A DNA stretch of 64,000 nt from Rhizomys pruinosus (GCA_009823505.1 VZQC01008874.1:1207330-1271329), one strand, 5' to 3'. Numbered from the stretch's first letter, positions 12,565 through 24,405 are shown. Notes: generated by a model not told the origin, from the sequence alone. Made by a program: numbers and translations.

Positions 12565-13150
12565 AACTTCTAGAATATAAATCCAATGAAGTCCACCCTG
12601 AGTACTAATCATCATTTACAGAGAAATGGAAAGCAACTATCAGGATTTAAAGACAGCTCAGATGACACAGTGAAAATACTAAATATTCAAATAAAATTAA
12701 ATTCCTTTATTTTAGGAAGATTAATAGCATCTAATTCAATGTTTTCTTTGCTGGTCACATTTATAAAATTATTGATAAAGGGTTGGAAATAGAAACTTGA
12801 GAGAAATTAACAGATAAACTTTTTCCATTGTTGTTTTATCACAGAAGGTAAAACACCCATGGGAAAAAAAAAACACCTAAATAAATAGATCATAATCATT
12901 TTTTGTACTTTGTGAAATCCAAAATATTATTTTCCTCAAAGCATACACTTATAATAAAAGTCCTAGCAAACAAATTATTAAATTGGTAAACTGACCCTAA
13001 AATATCATAATAGTAAAAAGGAAGGAGGATAATGAAGGCACATAGATGAGTATATTTCCACACTTCCAAAATATAAAATAGGCAGATCATATTGTGTGCC
13101 AGAAAGAAATAACGGATAACATGAAATGGAATTAAATGTGCTGAATCATA
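12565..13150. other. AT-rich sequence, nothing recognised
   Basis: No gene, splice pattern or repeat recognised. Confidence 0.4.
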
Positions 13151-13154
13151 CTTA

Positions 13155-13450
13155 CAAGTAGCTGTGGCTTGAATGATTTACAGCCTCTAAGCTTGTATTG
13201 AAGATTTCATCCCTAACACAATGATTTTAGCTCTACTCTCATGAATAAATTAATGCCCATTATTATTAATAACCTTGGAACTCGGAATTCTCTGTCTCCT
13301 CCTCTCATGCTCCTTCAGCTTTTACTGTGGGTAGAGGCAGCAAAAACAACTTTAGTAAATGCTGGCACTTTGATAGATTTCCCATCCATCAGAACCATGA
13401 GAAATAAATTCAGTTGCCCTGTTCCAGGTATTCTGTCATAGAAGCATAGA
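13155..13450 (+). mobile_element. Old MaLR-type LTR
   Basis: Follows the MaLR/MST LTR layout: TGTGGCTTGAATGATTTACA start, CTCATGAATAAATTAATGCC, CTCCTTCAGC, CAGAACCATGAGAAATAAAT (polyadenylation region) and TTCTGTCATAGAAGCA near the end. No internal region is attached, so it is a solo LTR or fragment. Confidence 0.68.
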
Positions 13451-13454
13451 ACAA

Positions 13455-13990
13455 TCTGGGGACAACTACAAGTACTTCAGCTCACCACCTTTCACTGTAC
13501 TGCACTTTGCAGAAAATGCTTCATTAGAAATTAAAGCGTGCTGCAGTCCTGCTTCCAGCAATGATATCAGTGCTATTTTCCCAGAAACATAGCTCACAAT
13601 ATAACACCCTGTTCCATTTTGGCAATCCTATTGATTTTGAAAATATGTCATTTTTATTATATTTGCTATCAGGTGTATGATCAGTGAACTTTGATGTTGT
13701 TGCTACAGTTGTTTATGGGGCACCTTGAACCCTATCAGTATAAGATGACAAACATATGAAGAATAAGACCAGATCTCTTTCTCACCACATACACAAAATC
13801 AAAGAAGATGGCAATCCTAAAATTTAACCTTAAACCTTAAACTAAGGAGTGAGATACATATTTGATGCCACAAGAAAACACAGTACTTTGTTTGCTAACC
13901 TAACTACATATAAAAAAACAGCATTGCAATGTGATTAATTAATATTTAAGTAACTATGCTTCAAGGAGGCTGAGCTCCAGAATAATCTGA
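13455..13990. other. AT-rich sequence, nothing recognised
   Basis: No gene or clear repeat seen. Confidence 0.4.
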
Positions 13991-13996
13991 AAAAAG

Positions 13997-14947
13997 ATGA
14001 ACAATTTAGGGTGTGGCTGCCGGGGCAGAGTAGCCCTGCTAGCTGGTATTAAAGGTGGGCCCGTTGCCACCACGAGGCTTGATTGTGCAGAGCTTAGATG
14101 AAGGTCTTCCCAGGACCACTCGAAGCACAGCTCTGCTCACAATAGCAAAAAGCTGGAACCAACCCAAGTGCCCCTCAAATGACGAATGGATAGAGAAAAT
14201 GTGGTACATCTACACAATGGAGTTCTATGCAGCAGTAAAGAAAGATGACATCGGGGCTGGAGAGATAGCCTAGTGGTTAAGAGCACCGACTGCTCTTGCA
14301 GAGGACCCACATGGCGGCTAAGAACTGTCTATAACTCCAATTCCAGGAGAACTCCAGTTCCAGGGGAAACCGAGACCCTCTTCTGACCTCTGCGGCATTG
14401 CATGACACAGGTGCACAAACCTACATGCAGACAATACATTCATACACATACAAAAATAAATAAAATAAAAAAAATTTAAAAAGAAAGATGACATCATGAA
14501 CTTTGCAGGTAAATGGATGGAATTAGAAGATATTATGTTAAGTGAAGTAACATAGTCCCAGAAAAACAAATGACGAATGGTATCCCTCATCTGTGGGATG
14601 ATGCTAGCACCAGTTACCTAGTTGTAAGTATTTCTAGTCCATGGCCCCTTGAGCTTTTGTCCAGGTGGTTGGGAGTGATGCAGATTGGAAGGAACAATAA
14701 CAATGACAACAACAGTAGAAAAGACTGCTTTGGAGAGCTGACTGAAATGGTGAACCTCTGCTCAAAACAGTCAACTTCCACATCAAGAATTTTGAGAAAG
14801 ACTGAGAAAAGGATGGAGAACATGTTTGGCAGAATGCATGGGCTCTGATGGGGTGGGGAGGGGCACAGGTCTGGATTTGGTTGGTAACATGATCTTGTTC
14901 AAAAAAAAATATATATATATAATAAAAGAAAAAAAATGAACAATTTA
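13997..14947 (+). mobile_element. 5'-truncated L1 with TSD
   Basis: The insertion is bounded by the direct repeat ATGAACAATTTA (13997-14008 and 14936-14947), with an A-rich 3' end at 14900-14935. From about 14110 the body is L1 ORF2 terminus and 3' UTR: GCTCACAATAGCAAAAAGCT, TACATCTACACAATGGAG, TAAGTGAAGTAACATAGTC, GAGAAAGACTGAGAAAAGG, TGTTTGGCAGAATGCATG. The first ~100 bases (14009-14110) do not match the other L1 copies here. A B2/B3 SINE is nested at 14253-14479. Confidence 0.88.
14253..14479 (+). mobile_element. B2/B3-type SINE with B-box deletion
   Basis: Flanked by a perfect 16-bp TSD, AAAGAAAGATGACATC (14237-14252 and 14480-14495). The head (GGGGCTGGAGAGATAGCC) and A-box region are present. 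The sequence then goes from GCAGAGGACCC straight to ACATGGCGGC, missing about 18 bases that hold the pol III B box (GGTTCGATCC) in the copies at 15989 and 49613. Confidence 0.94.
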
Positions 14948-15974
14948 AATTTATTTTTTTTTCCTACTGATCTTGTATCCTAGGAAACTGACAGTAAAAT
15001 AGTACTAAATATATGATTAGATAGAGAACTCTTAGATTTTTTGGAATTGCTTAAACATTGAGATTAACTTTTTTAACTTGTGCAAAAATGATAATATTTA
15101 GTTTATAGACTTTTTATAATTATCAGTTAAAGGACCATATCTAGTTTGTACTGAAGTTAGCCTCTGTGGATGATTACAATTGACAGTAGAGTGGAAAATG
15201 CAAAATAAAGGATTAAAGTACATATATTTCTGTGACAAATTTTTTCACTTGATGCCACTTAATTTATAATTATCCTATTTTTATTCTGCCATTGGACTCA
15301 ATATTACAATATATCAAGAAATAAAAATAGAGTCCTTGAACTTTACCGTAGACCACTTTATTTATCTTGACTGTCTTTGAAGGGTTATTTAAATCCTAAT
15401 AATTTATAGGAGTAAAGTTATGTCAAAAGAAATTACTGATATTATGAACAGTTATTGTAATGTCAAACATTATATAAATTTTAATCTAATAAATATATTT
15501 TTATAAGAAAGAGTCATTCCATACAAGTCAAAAGTTGAATATAGGTTGTTGGGCAATTTAGAGAGGAGAAGGATTTGAAAGTCTGCCCAAGGGCAGAGTT
15601 ATCCCTAGATAAAAACAAGAGGTCTGCTCTGCTGTTGCATACTTTAAATAACAGTCATATACTGTATATCTCAAAATGGTAGATCTTTTAAAAGTTTTAA
15701 CATAAGGAAATTATAAACATTTGAGGAGATGTATGTGAAATGGATTCAAACATTTTAAAAATGTGTATCAAAATATCATTTTATCCCATTAATATGTTTA
15801 GTTATACCTTTTACATGTCAACTACAAATAAATTTAATTTGAATAAAAACCTGATTATTGGGAAATATATGTTTAGGTATGTAGTTATGCTGCAGTGATA
15901 ATTCTTACTTTTATATTCATAAAATATATTTCTCTAGGCTTAAATCTTTTGTAGAGTGACTGTCCTTCTTCATT
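14948..15974. other. AT-rich intergenic sequence
   Basis: About 1 kb without a recognisable gene, SINE, LTR or L1 segment. Confidence 0.45.
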
Positions 15975-15987
15975 AGAAGTTTGTAAC

Positions 15988-16242
15988 GGGGGCTGGAGAG
16001 ATAGCCTAGCGGTTAAGAGTACCGACGCTCTTGCAGAGGACCCGGGTTCGATCCCCAGCACCCACATGGCGGCTAAGAATCGTCTGTAACTCCAATTCCA
16101 GGAGAACTCCAGTTCCAGGGGAATCCGAGACCCTCTTCTGACCTCCGCGGCATTGCACGACACAGGTGCACAGACCTGCATGCAGACAATACATTCATAC
16201 ACATACAAAAATAAATAATAATAATAAAAATATTAAAAAAAA
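15988..16242 (+). mobile_element. B2/B3-type SINE, full length
   Basis: TSD AGAAGTTTGTAAC at 15975-15987 and 16243-16255. Intact pol III B box (GGTTCGATCC), a 3' body with TCCAGGAGAACTCCAGTTCC, TCTTCTGACCTCCGCGGC, GCATGCAGACAATACATTC and an ATAAATAATA-type tail. It shows the local B2/B3 subfamily well and looks fairly young. Confidence 0.96.
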
Positions 16243-16255
16243 AGAAGTTTGTAAC

Positions 16256-17018
16256 ATGAGGATTATTTCATATACTGTCTACTGTTTTCAAAAGTGGTAT
16301 TTGATGTCATTTCATGCAATTTTAGCTTTCTTGGATTATTTATAAATGCAGCCAGACTATTTTGTTTGTTCTGAAATGTTCTTGGGTTCTTTGTGAATAG
16401 GTCAAATACTCTCTTGTGAATTAGTTTGGGCATCAGCCGCTGATGTTTACACATGCAATGCAAAGTGCAAAACAAAACTTCACTCAGTTTGGCAGAGCAC
16501 TGATCACAAATGATGCAAAGGCCAAAAGAAAAAAAAAAAATTTATCTTCATCTGACTTTCCTATTTCAACTCCAGATCAGGGATTTTTCACATTTATCTA
16601 TATCATGAAGTTCTTCTAAATTCTACATGGTCCAATTCCAAGTATTTCATTATCTAATGACTAGTGGTTAGTTACCACTTTATATTATAAAATTTAATTG
16701 AATTTTTATCTGTTTCATACATGATTTTTCAATCAGTCTTAATCACCTGTGTACCTACTTCTCCAATGACTTCCTCCTGGTGACAAACATAGTCAAATAA
16801 TATCCATGGAACGATAAGGCCAGGCATTTGCTCAAGAACCTAATTAAGTCTTGACATTAATGAAAAAATATCCACTCAAATCTTTCCATCTTCATTCTGT
16901 ATCTGGTACTACTAATAATTTCTAAAGTAAAGAATTTGTAAATCATCCTAAAACACCAAAGTGGGACCAATGTACTCACCAGAATCCTGTAGAAAACAGA
17001 AAAAGGGACAACAGAAAA
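16256..17018. other. AT-rich sequence, nothing recognised
   Basis: No gene or recognised repeat. Confidence 0.4.
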
Positions 17019-17027
17019 GGGTTTTCT

Positions 17028-17557
17028 TTTTTTTTTTTCTTTTTTTATATTTTTATTTTTATTATTTTTTTTAATTTAATTTTTATTGATGGTTTGTGCA
17101 TTTCGTACATCATTTTCCAATTCAGATCAGGCATATTTCCCTTTCCCTTCCCCCCTACCCCCACCCCATCCCAGATCATGTATTCTGCCATAACTGTCCT
17201 GCATCTTTCAGGATTTTTTTTTCATTTTTTAGCTATAAGTGATAATCCATGAGTATAAGCATCCTTCGTGCAAAACCAATCTACAGACTGTTGTGCCCAA
17301 ACCCCCACAGTCCCACCATTCAGTGGGGGGGTGACAGGTTGTTTGTTCAATCAAGTTGATCAAATGAGTGTCCAGACTACTTCGCTGTAGTTTCACCATT
17401 CACCCCAATCGCAGCCTTTACATTCTACCACGCCCCCTCTTCCGCCGATTGTTCCCTAGGCTTAGAAAAGGGGCACAGGTGGATGAGAAGTAAAACTGTC
17501 CTCTCTCTCTGGAGCTGTTGACTTGGATTCTGGTCAATTCTGGCTGTTTCCTTTCAT
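17028..17557 (-). mobile_element. L1-associated module copy D, truncated, with TSD
   Basis: Flanked by GGGTTTTCT at 17019-17027 and 17558-17566. Read on the minus strand it begins inside the module at CATGAAAGGAAACAGCC. It runs through the GGGGGCGTGG, TAGAATGTAAAGGC and GAAGGATGCTTATACTCATG landmarks, then crosses into an L1-type tail (AAAGATGCAGGACAG, GCCTGATCTGAATTGG, CAATAAAAATTAAAT) and an A-rich end. The TSD plus A-tail shows that module and tail were inserted as one retrotransposed unit with 5' truncation. Confidence 0.82.
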
Positions 17558-17566
17558 GGGTTTTCT

Positions 17567-18594
17567 GTTAGGGAATAGGACATGGTGAGCTTGTGATGAA
17601 TAGAAATTATTCTTCATACATGGTGGGTACTGATAATATATAATGTCTAACAATATATAATTAAGTTAAGTGCTAAGATATGATAGTAGAAAATGAAAAG
17701 CCGTATCCTCAGGGGGCAGGCAGAGAATCAATCTATCAAATATACAAAAGGATTGAAAGGTGATAGAGGGTATTTGAAATTTAAAACTGTTAATTGTTAA
17801 TAAAATATTGTTCTACATTAATGTTCATTGCAGATTACCTGAAGTAGAGTCTGAAATCAAATTTCCTTGGCTCAATATTTTTTTTCTTATTTTTGTCTAA
17901 TGTCCAATATTCATTATTCTTCAATTGTTGCTAAAATTATTTATTTTACTATGTTTATATCATCACAAAAAATCTGACATAGTTAGCATATAATACTTAA
18001 GTATATTTTATTTTATCTAGTGGGAGTACCAGACTTGTGGGAAACCCAAGATGAACTTTGATGTAAAAAGCAGAATAGGATCTCTCTTGGGAAGGTATTT
18101 ATATCCTACTGAAAACTTTGGTTATGAGACCTTAGATGCTGAAAAGCAAAATCAAAAGTTACAGTAACATAAACTTATGGTAAAGTTCACACTGCATATA
18201 TATCTATGGGTTACTCTATTTTCTTTAAAAAAAGCAATATCCCAGATTTAAAAAATTATTAAAGTATTGATTTGTGTTAACATGAGAATAGAGGAAAAAG
18301 TTGATGAGATAGACACTGAGAACAGTTCAAGGACAGAATCAGCTCCTGTTGTTTCTAACTTTTGTAAACTGCTGACTTAGACTTGATGGAGAGATACAAT
18401 GTGTTCATATGCAAGTAGACATTGTGACATGGATAGAATTCAAGTTGTTATTCTTTCTGCATTCACATACTTCTTAAAAGAGTATAGGTAGCAAGTTCCT
18501 TACTTGTAAAAATAGTTTCTTTTCAAGGAATGTATTTTAATATTCTAAGATATAATATAGAGTTTAATTGGGAGACTATCATGCTATGGCATCC
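17567..18594. other. AT-rich intergenic sequence
   Basis: About 1 kb with no recognised gene or repeat. Confidence 0.45.
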
Positions 18595-18712
18595 CTCAAT
18601 GCTGAATGTAACCTGGAAGCATCAGCTAAGCAAACCCTTTCTTCTTCATGTTATTTTTGGTCAGTGTTTTATGACAGCAACAGAAAGCAAAATAGAAGAA
18701 GGATTATCTGCT
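18595..18712 (+). mobile_element. MaLR-type LTR 3' fragment
   Basis: CTAAGCAAACCCTTTCTTCT, TTTTTGGTCAGTGTTTTATG and ACAGCAACAGAAAGCAAAAT match the terminal part of ORR1/MT-type LTRs (compare 37390-37450). Confidence 0.6.
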
Positions 18713-19353
18713 TTTTATTTTATAAAATGTTTATCAATTTATTTTGACATCACTAAGATTATGTCAGCTCAGTTATGAGAATTGTATCAACTTTCAACAC
18801 TCCTTGTCAATGCTGAGTCACCCAAAAAATCAGAGATTAATTTTCTAGTTGTTCTCTTTTTTTCAAAGGCAGATGAGTGAAAGTTTAGAACATTAAAATA
18901 TAATATTTAATTCTATATTCTTGTCAAACGTTTTTCTTCCTCAAGAGGATATACACTTAATGTCTACTACTATTGAAATAACATACATGTTTCTTATGCC
19001 AATTTTTTTGAAATGAGATTAAAATTTAAGAAACTGGAATATATAGTACGATCTGTACATAAAATAATTTTTAGCCTTGGACATTTATTGACCTTTTTAG
19101 TTTAGGTACTCCTGGAGTGTCTGGATAATACATTACCTTTTTTCCGATAATCTGAAGCTTCAAAATTGAAGATAAGTTACATCAGAATAAGCATGCAAGG
19201 AAAAAAAAACTCTCATGAGCTGGAATCAACCACAAATGTCTATGAAATTATTACTATAAAAAACTACTGTTCTTTCCTCAGAGAAGGCTGAATTTAAATA
19301 CCTTAAAAGAGGTTTTGAGAAGTAAACAGTCAATAAATAAATAATATAGAAAC
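18713..19353. other. AT-rich sequence, nothing recognised
   Basis: No gene or recognised repeat. Confidence 0.4.
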
Positions 19354-19369
19354 AAAATATCGTTTTCTC

Positions 19370-19589
19370 GAGGCTGGAGAGATGGCTCAGCAGTTAAGAG
19401 CACTGACTGCTCTTGCAGAGGTTCAATTCCCAGCACCCACATGGCAGCTAAGAACCGTCTGTAACTCCAGTTCCAGGGGAATCGGACACCTTCTTCTGAC
19501 CTTCCCAACCTTGTATGATATGGCACGGGTGCACCTACTTACATGCAGACAGTACATTCATACACATAAACTGATAAAAACTTTGAAAA
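19370..19589 (+). mobile_element. B2/B3-type SINE
   Basis: Flanked by AAAATATCGTTTTCTC (19354-19369) and AAAATATTGTTTTCTC (19590-19605), one mismatch. GGCTGGAGAGATGGCTCAGC head, GGTTCAATTCCCAG B-box region with a short deletion just upstream, GTAACTCCAGTTCCAGGGG body. More B3-like than the 15988 copy because it lacks the extra GGAGAACTCCA segment. Confidence 0.93.
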
Positions 19590-19605
19590 AAAATATTGTT
19601 TTCTC

Positions 19606-20429
19606 TATGAATAACCCAATACACAGTCATTCCAAAGCAGAAATTAAAGTGGAACATCTCCTTTGCCCAACAAAAGAAATAGATGTAGGTTTCCAAAACT
19701 CAATAAGTAGAGATTAGAAAGTGAAAGTGTCTTTGCTCTCCCAGCAGACATCAAATGCCAAAAGGTCCTTAGGTTGGGCTGGGATTTCTATTCCATTTCT
19801 CCGTATGTGTACTGGGATTTTGAGACTTTTTTAATTTGCAGTTCACAAATGGTTTTTAAATTTTTATTTTTATAGATAGCTTGAAGTTTTCAGGCAGTAT
19901 ATTTTGATGGTATTCAGATCCCCGAGTCTCAAGTCCCACCACTGCCCCTTCCATCCAGATTAATTAATCTGATTTGTGTCCCCAAATGTCCTTCAATGTA
20001 GGTCCTTTCACTGGGCCCACAAAACCCCTGTGAGAGAGTTCATTGGTGGACTTGTGGTTATTTTATGTAGTTTCTATAGTATATAGGGAAATGGGCTTTT
20101 CAATCTATTGGATGCTGTTAGGGAGCACTGAAAATGGTTTTAAATCAATAATAAAAAACTTAGTTGTGATAGAGACAGGAGGATCTTACATTGCTAAGTA
20201 TTTTTTTTTTTTTGGTTGGTTTAGAAAAAATTATTTTGTGTTTGTGTTCAGATAAAATTAAAATTATAGGATTGTTTTTATCAACCATAGTCATAGTAAT
20301 TTATTTCATTAATACTGGAATGCTTTACATTAAAAAAGAGAATATTCCCATTATATGTCATTTCCAGGCATAGTGCTAACTTTTAGAAGTTCTTTCCTTT
20401 GGTTGATATCAAGGTAAAAAAGTAATTTT
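19606..20429. other. Mostly unrecognised; possible old L1 tail
   Basis: Around 19855-20045 there are weak antisense L1 3'-region resemblances (GTCCTTCAATGTAGGTCC and similar). The rest is AT-rich with no gene. Confidence 0.35.
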
Positions 20430-20573
20430 TGTCTTTTTGAAACAGGGTCTCCACTTAGTCCCAGCTGTCCTGGAATTCACTCTGTACACTGGGCTGGCCT
20501 TGAACTCATAGAGATCCATCTGTCTCTGCCTCCCATGTGCTGAGATTAAAGGCATGTGCCACCATACCCGGCA
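20430..20573 (-). mobile_element. B1 SINE
   Basis: Reverse B1: GAAACAGGGTCTCCACTTAG, GGGCTGGCCTTGAACTCATA, GATTAAAGGCATGTGCCACC, ending CATACCCGGC. Confidence 0.92.
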
Positions 20574-21005
20574 CAAAAAGAAAAAAATGTTATTTTTAGT
20601 TGTACCATGACCAGCATTCTGGAAGAGTTTTCTCAGCTATATTTAATTGTGACATCATAAATAAAATTGTAAAAAAAAGTATTTTCAATTAAGCATCATG
20701 TATTAATGAGGCTTTAATTTTTATTTTATGAAATGTAATAATTACTGATGTATATGGAATAAATAGTAAAAAAGAATGATGGTTGCCACTGACTTAGGAC
20801 AGGGATGGGTGGATAAAAATATTAAAGGTGGAAAAAGTAAGATTAAGAGATCCATTGCACAGAACAGTGACTATAATATTAACAAACTGCGTGTTTCAAG
20901 GTAGTTAAAAGAGTAGCGAAAGTGATAAATTTACTATATCCATTAATGGATTGTATAAAAGGAATACAGTCTGAAGAGACAAAAAGACAAGTATTTCTTA
21001 ATTTT
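20574..21005. other. AT-rich sequence, nothing recognised
   Basis: No gene or recognised repeat. Confidence 0.4.
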
Positions 21006-22460
21006 AATAATTATGGATGGGGTTGTCCCTCTTTACCACTGCATAGAACTCCATTGTATACATGTACGACATGTTCTCTATCTACTTGTCAGTTGAGGGG
21101 CACCTGGGCTGGTTCCAGCTTTTTGCAATTGTGAATAGAGCTACAATAAACATAGCTGTGCCTGTATCTGTGCAGTAAGATGTGTCTTGTGGGTATACAT
21201 GCAGGAGTGGTATGACTGGGTCAAATGGCAGGCTCATTTTGAGTCTTCTAAGGGTTCTTCACACTGCTTTCCATAGTGGCTGTACAAGTTTACATTTCCA
21301 CCAGCAATGGATGAGTGTTCCCCTTTCCCCACGACCTCTCCAGCACTTGGTATCATTCGTATTCCTGATCCTAGCCGGTCTTATTGGAGTAAAATGATAT
21401 CTCAAAGTGGTTTAAATTTGCATTTCCTTAATTATTAGCAATGTTGAACACTTCTTAAGATGTTTCTCGGCCATCTCTAATTCCTCCTCTGTGAAGTCTC
21501 TATTCAGATCTTTGCTCCATCTGTTGAGTGATTCATTTGTTTTCTTTCTTCTTTGTTTTTTGAGTAGCTTCTATACTCTGGAAATTAATGCTTTGTCAGA
21601 CGTATCTGCAGTGAAGGTTTCCTCCCACTCTGTGGGTTTTCTCTTCACTTCATTGTTTCCCTTGATATACAGAAACTTTGGAGTTTAATGAGTTCCCATT
21701 TGCCAATTGTCGATCTTATTTCTTGTGCAGCTGCTGTCTGATTTAGGAAGTCTTTTCCTACGCCTATGTCTCATAGTCTGCTGCCAAGTATCTCTTCTAT
21801 CACCTCCAGAGTTTGGGGTTTCACGTTGAGGTCTTTGATCCATCTGGAGTTGACTTTTGTACAGGGTGAGAGGTAGGGGTTTAATTTCATTCTTCTGCAA
21901 GTGGTGATCCAGTTTTGCCAACACCACTTACTGAAGATGTTGTCTTTCGTCCATTGTGTCTTCCTGGCCCCCTTGTCAAATATGAGGTGGCTGAAATTAT
22001 GTGAGCTCAGGTTTGGATCTTCAGTTTTATTCCATTGGTCAACTGGTATGTTTTTATGCCAGTACCAGGCTGTTTTTATGACTATAGCCCTGTAGTATAG
22101 TTTGATGTCTGGTAATGCAATACCTCCTGTATTGCTCTTTTTGCTCAGGGTTACTTTGGCTATTCAGGGTCTTTTGTTTTTCCAAATGAAATTGAGGATT
22201 TTTTTTCCAAGCCTGTGAAGAAACTCTTGGGGATTTTGATTGGGATTGCATTAAATCTGTACACTAGTTTGGGTAGGATGGACATTTTTACTATATTTAT
22301 TTTCCCAATCCATGAGCATGGGAGGTTTGTCCATCTTCTGATGTCTTCCTCAATTTCCTTTTTCAGGGGTTTAAAATTTTTGTTGTAGAGATCCTTGGTG
22401 TCTTTGGTTAGGTTTGTTCCTAGGTATTTTATTGTTTTTGAGGCTATTGTGAGTGGGAAG
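21006..22460 (-). mobile_element. L1 LINE, ORF2 C-terminus and 3' region
   Basis: Minus-strand L1 entering the assembly gap. Next to the gap the minus frame reads L1 ORF2 just after the RT fingers/palm, with [26 protein letters not shown] and [17 protein letters not shown], all standard ORF2 phrases. It stays open from the gap edge to 22160, so this is one of the better preserved L1s in the window. Further down (21700-22100) it shifts frame. The 3' region (21040-21460) carries the antisense phrases ATAGAACTCCATTGTATA and TTGAGGGGCACCTGGG. The extreme 3' tail is missing on the left. Confidence 0.93.
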
Positions 22461-23423
22461 NNNNNNNNNNNNNNNNNNNNNNNNNNNNNNNNNNNNNNNN
22501 NNNNNNNNNNNNNNNNNNNNNNNNNNNNNNNNNNNNNNNNNNNNNNNNNNNNNNNNNNNNNNNNNNNNNNNNNNNNNNNNNNNNNNNNNNNNNNNNNNNN
22601 NNNNNNNNNNNNNNNNNNNNNNNNNNNNNNNNNNNNNNNNNNNNNNNNNNNNNNNNNNNNNNNNNNNNNNNNNNNNNNNNNNNNNNNNNNNNNNNNNNNN
22701 NNNNNNNNNNNNNNNNNNNNNNNNNNNNNNNNNNNNNNNNNNNNNNNNNNNNNNNNNNNNNNNNNNNNNNNNNNNNNNNNNNNNNNNNNNNNNNNNNNNN
22801 NNNNNNNNNNNNNNNNNNNNNNNNNNNNNNNNNNNNNNNNNNNNNNNNNNNNNNNNNNNNNNNNNNNNNNNNNNNNNNNNNNNNNNNNNNNNNNNNNNNN
22901 NNNNNNNNNNNNNNNNNNNNNNNNNNNNNNNNNNNNNNNNNNNNNNNNNNNNNNNNNNNNNNNNNNNNNNNNNNNNNNNNNNNNNNNNNNNNNNNNNNNN
23001 NNNNNNNNNNNNNNNNNNNNNNNNNNNNNNNNNNNNNNNNNNNNNNNNNNNNNNNNNNNNNNNNNNNNNNNNNNNNNNNNNNNNNNNNNNNNNNNNNNNN
23101 NNNNNNNNNNNNNNNNNNNNNNNNNNNNNNNNNNNNNNNNNNNNNNNNNNNNNNNNNNNNNNNNNNNNNNNNNNNNNNNNNNNNNNNNNNNNNNNNNNNN
23201 NNNNNNNNNNNNNNNNNNNNNNNNNNNNNNNNNNNNNNNNNNNNNNNNNNNNNNNNNNNNNNNNNNNNNNNNNNNNNNNNNNNNNNNNNNNNNNNNNNNN
23301 NNNNNNNNNNNNNNNNNNNNNNNNNNNNNNNNNNNNNNNNNNNNNNNNNNNNNNNNNNNNNNNNNNNNNNNNNNNNNNNNNNNNNNNNNNNNNNNNNNNN
23401 NNNNNNNNNNNNNNNNNNNNNNN
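22461..23423. other. Assembly gap (963 N)
   Basis: Run of unknown bases. Left flank is minus-strand L1 ORF2 and right flank is the interior of a plus-strand module copy, so the true content is probably the 5' side of the L1 and the start of the module. The long all-X translations crossing it are meaningless. Confidence 1.
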
Positions 23424-24405
23424 CATGGGAAGTTGTATTGAGACCACACATGCACGTGTACAGATGGTCTCTGGAATACCAGCGAGTGTTACCAAAGGCC
23501 ACTGAACCAATAAATCAAATATATGGTCTCCTTGAGTCAGCAAGACTCCCACCATCATCACCCAGCTACACCTCACCTGCCTGGAAACCCTGTGCAGCAG
23601 AGCAGCCCCATATCTGTATATCCCAAATCTAATTGGCTATTGGCTCTCTCCTTGGAGGAATAACCCATGGCTGATGCCACAAGCTTACATCCTCTAATGG
23701 TTAGGAGATGTTATATGCCACAGTAAGACACTGTCATATTTAACAGAAAAAATGTAATTCATGGATTAACATATCATCCAAACATCTGTGTCTATACCAA
23801 AGTAACCTACGATAACAATTAGTACTGTATAAATACCTATATATCTAATTGCTTGTGCTTCATTAATAGGATCGAAAGGTTTTTCCTGGACAAACTGTCA
23901 GCCCATGAAAGGAAACAGCCAGAATTGAGCAGAGTCCAAGACAACAGCTCCAGAGAAAGTAGACTGTTATGCTTCTCATCCACCTGTGCTCCTTTTCTAA
24001 GCCCAGGGAACAATCTGCGGAATAGGGGGCATGGCAGAATGTAAGGGCTGCGATTGGGATGAATGGTGAAACTACAGCAATATATACAGTTGATATAGCA
24101 ATATCAACTTGATTGAACATACAAGCCCCCCTGCTGGATGGTGGGACCCATGGGCTGTGTGGGTTTGGGCACAACTGGTTGCAAATTGGTTTTACATGAA
24201 GGATGCTTGTACTCATAAATTATCACTTATTGCTAAAAAAATGAAAAAAAAAAACTGAGAGAAAGATGCAGGACAGTTGTGGCAAAATGCATGATCTGGG
24301 ATGGGTTGGGGTGGGGTGGGGGAAAGGGAAAGGGAAATATGCCTGGATCGAATTGGAAAATGATGTATGAAATACACAAAGCATCAATAAAAACATAATT
24401 ATGGA
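23424..24405 (+). mobile_element. L1-associated module copy B with L1 tail
   Basis: Same landmark order as copy A: ATTGAGACCACACATGC, CTGTGCAGCAGAGCAGCC, CTAATTGGCTATTGGCTC, CATGGCTGATGCCACAAGC, CCCATGAAAGGAAACAGCC, GGGGGCATGGCAGAATGTAA, ACATGAAGGATGCTTGTACT. At about 24235 it passes through an A-rich junction into an L1-type tail, GAGAAAGATGCAGGACAG, ATGCATGATCTGGGATGGG, ATGATGTATGAAATACAC and CATCAATAAAAAC. The same junction occurs in copy D. The 5' end is lost in the gap. Confidence 0.8.

Noticed and set aside
15988..16060. tRNA gene
   Set aside because: The A/B-box-like sequence belongs to the tRNA-derived head of a B2/B3 SINE with TSD and A-rich tail, and does not fold as a full tRNA.
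22160..23576. Open frames of 348-431 codons
   Set aside because: Nearly all residues are unknown because the frames cross the N gap. Only the ends are real, and one of these is L1 ORF2.
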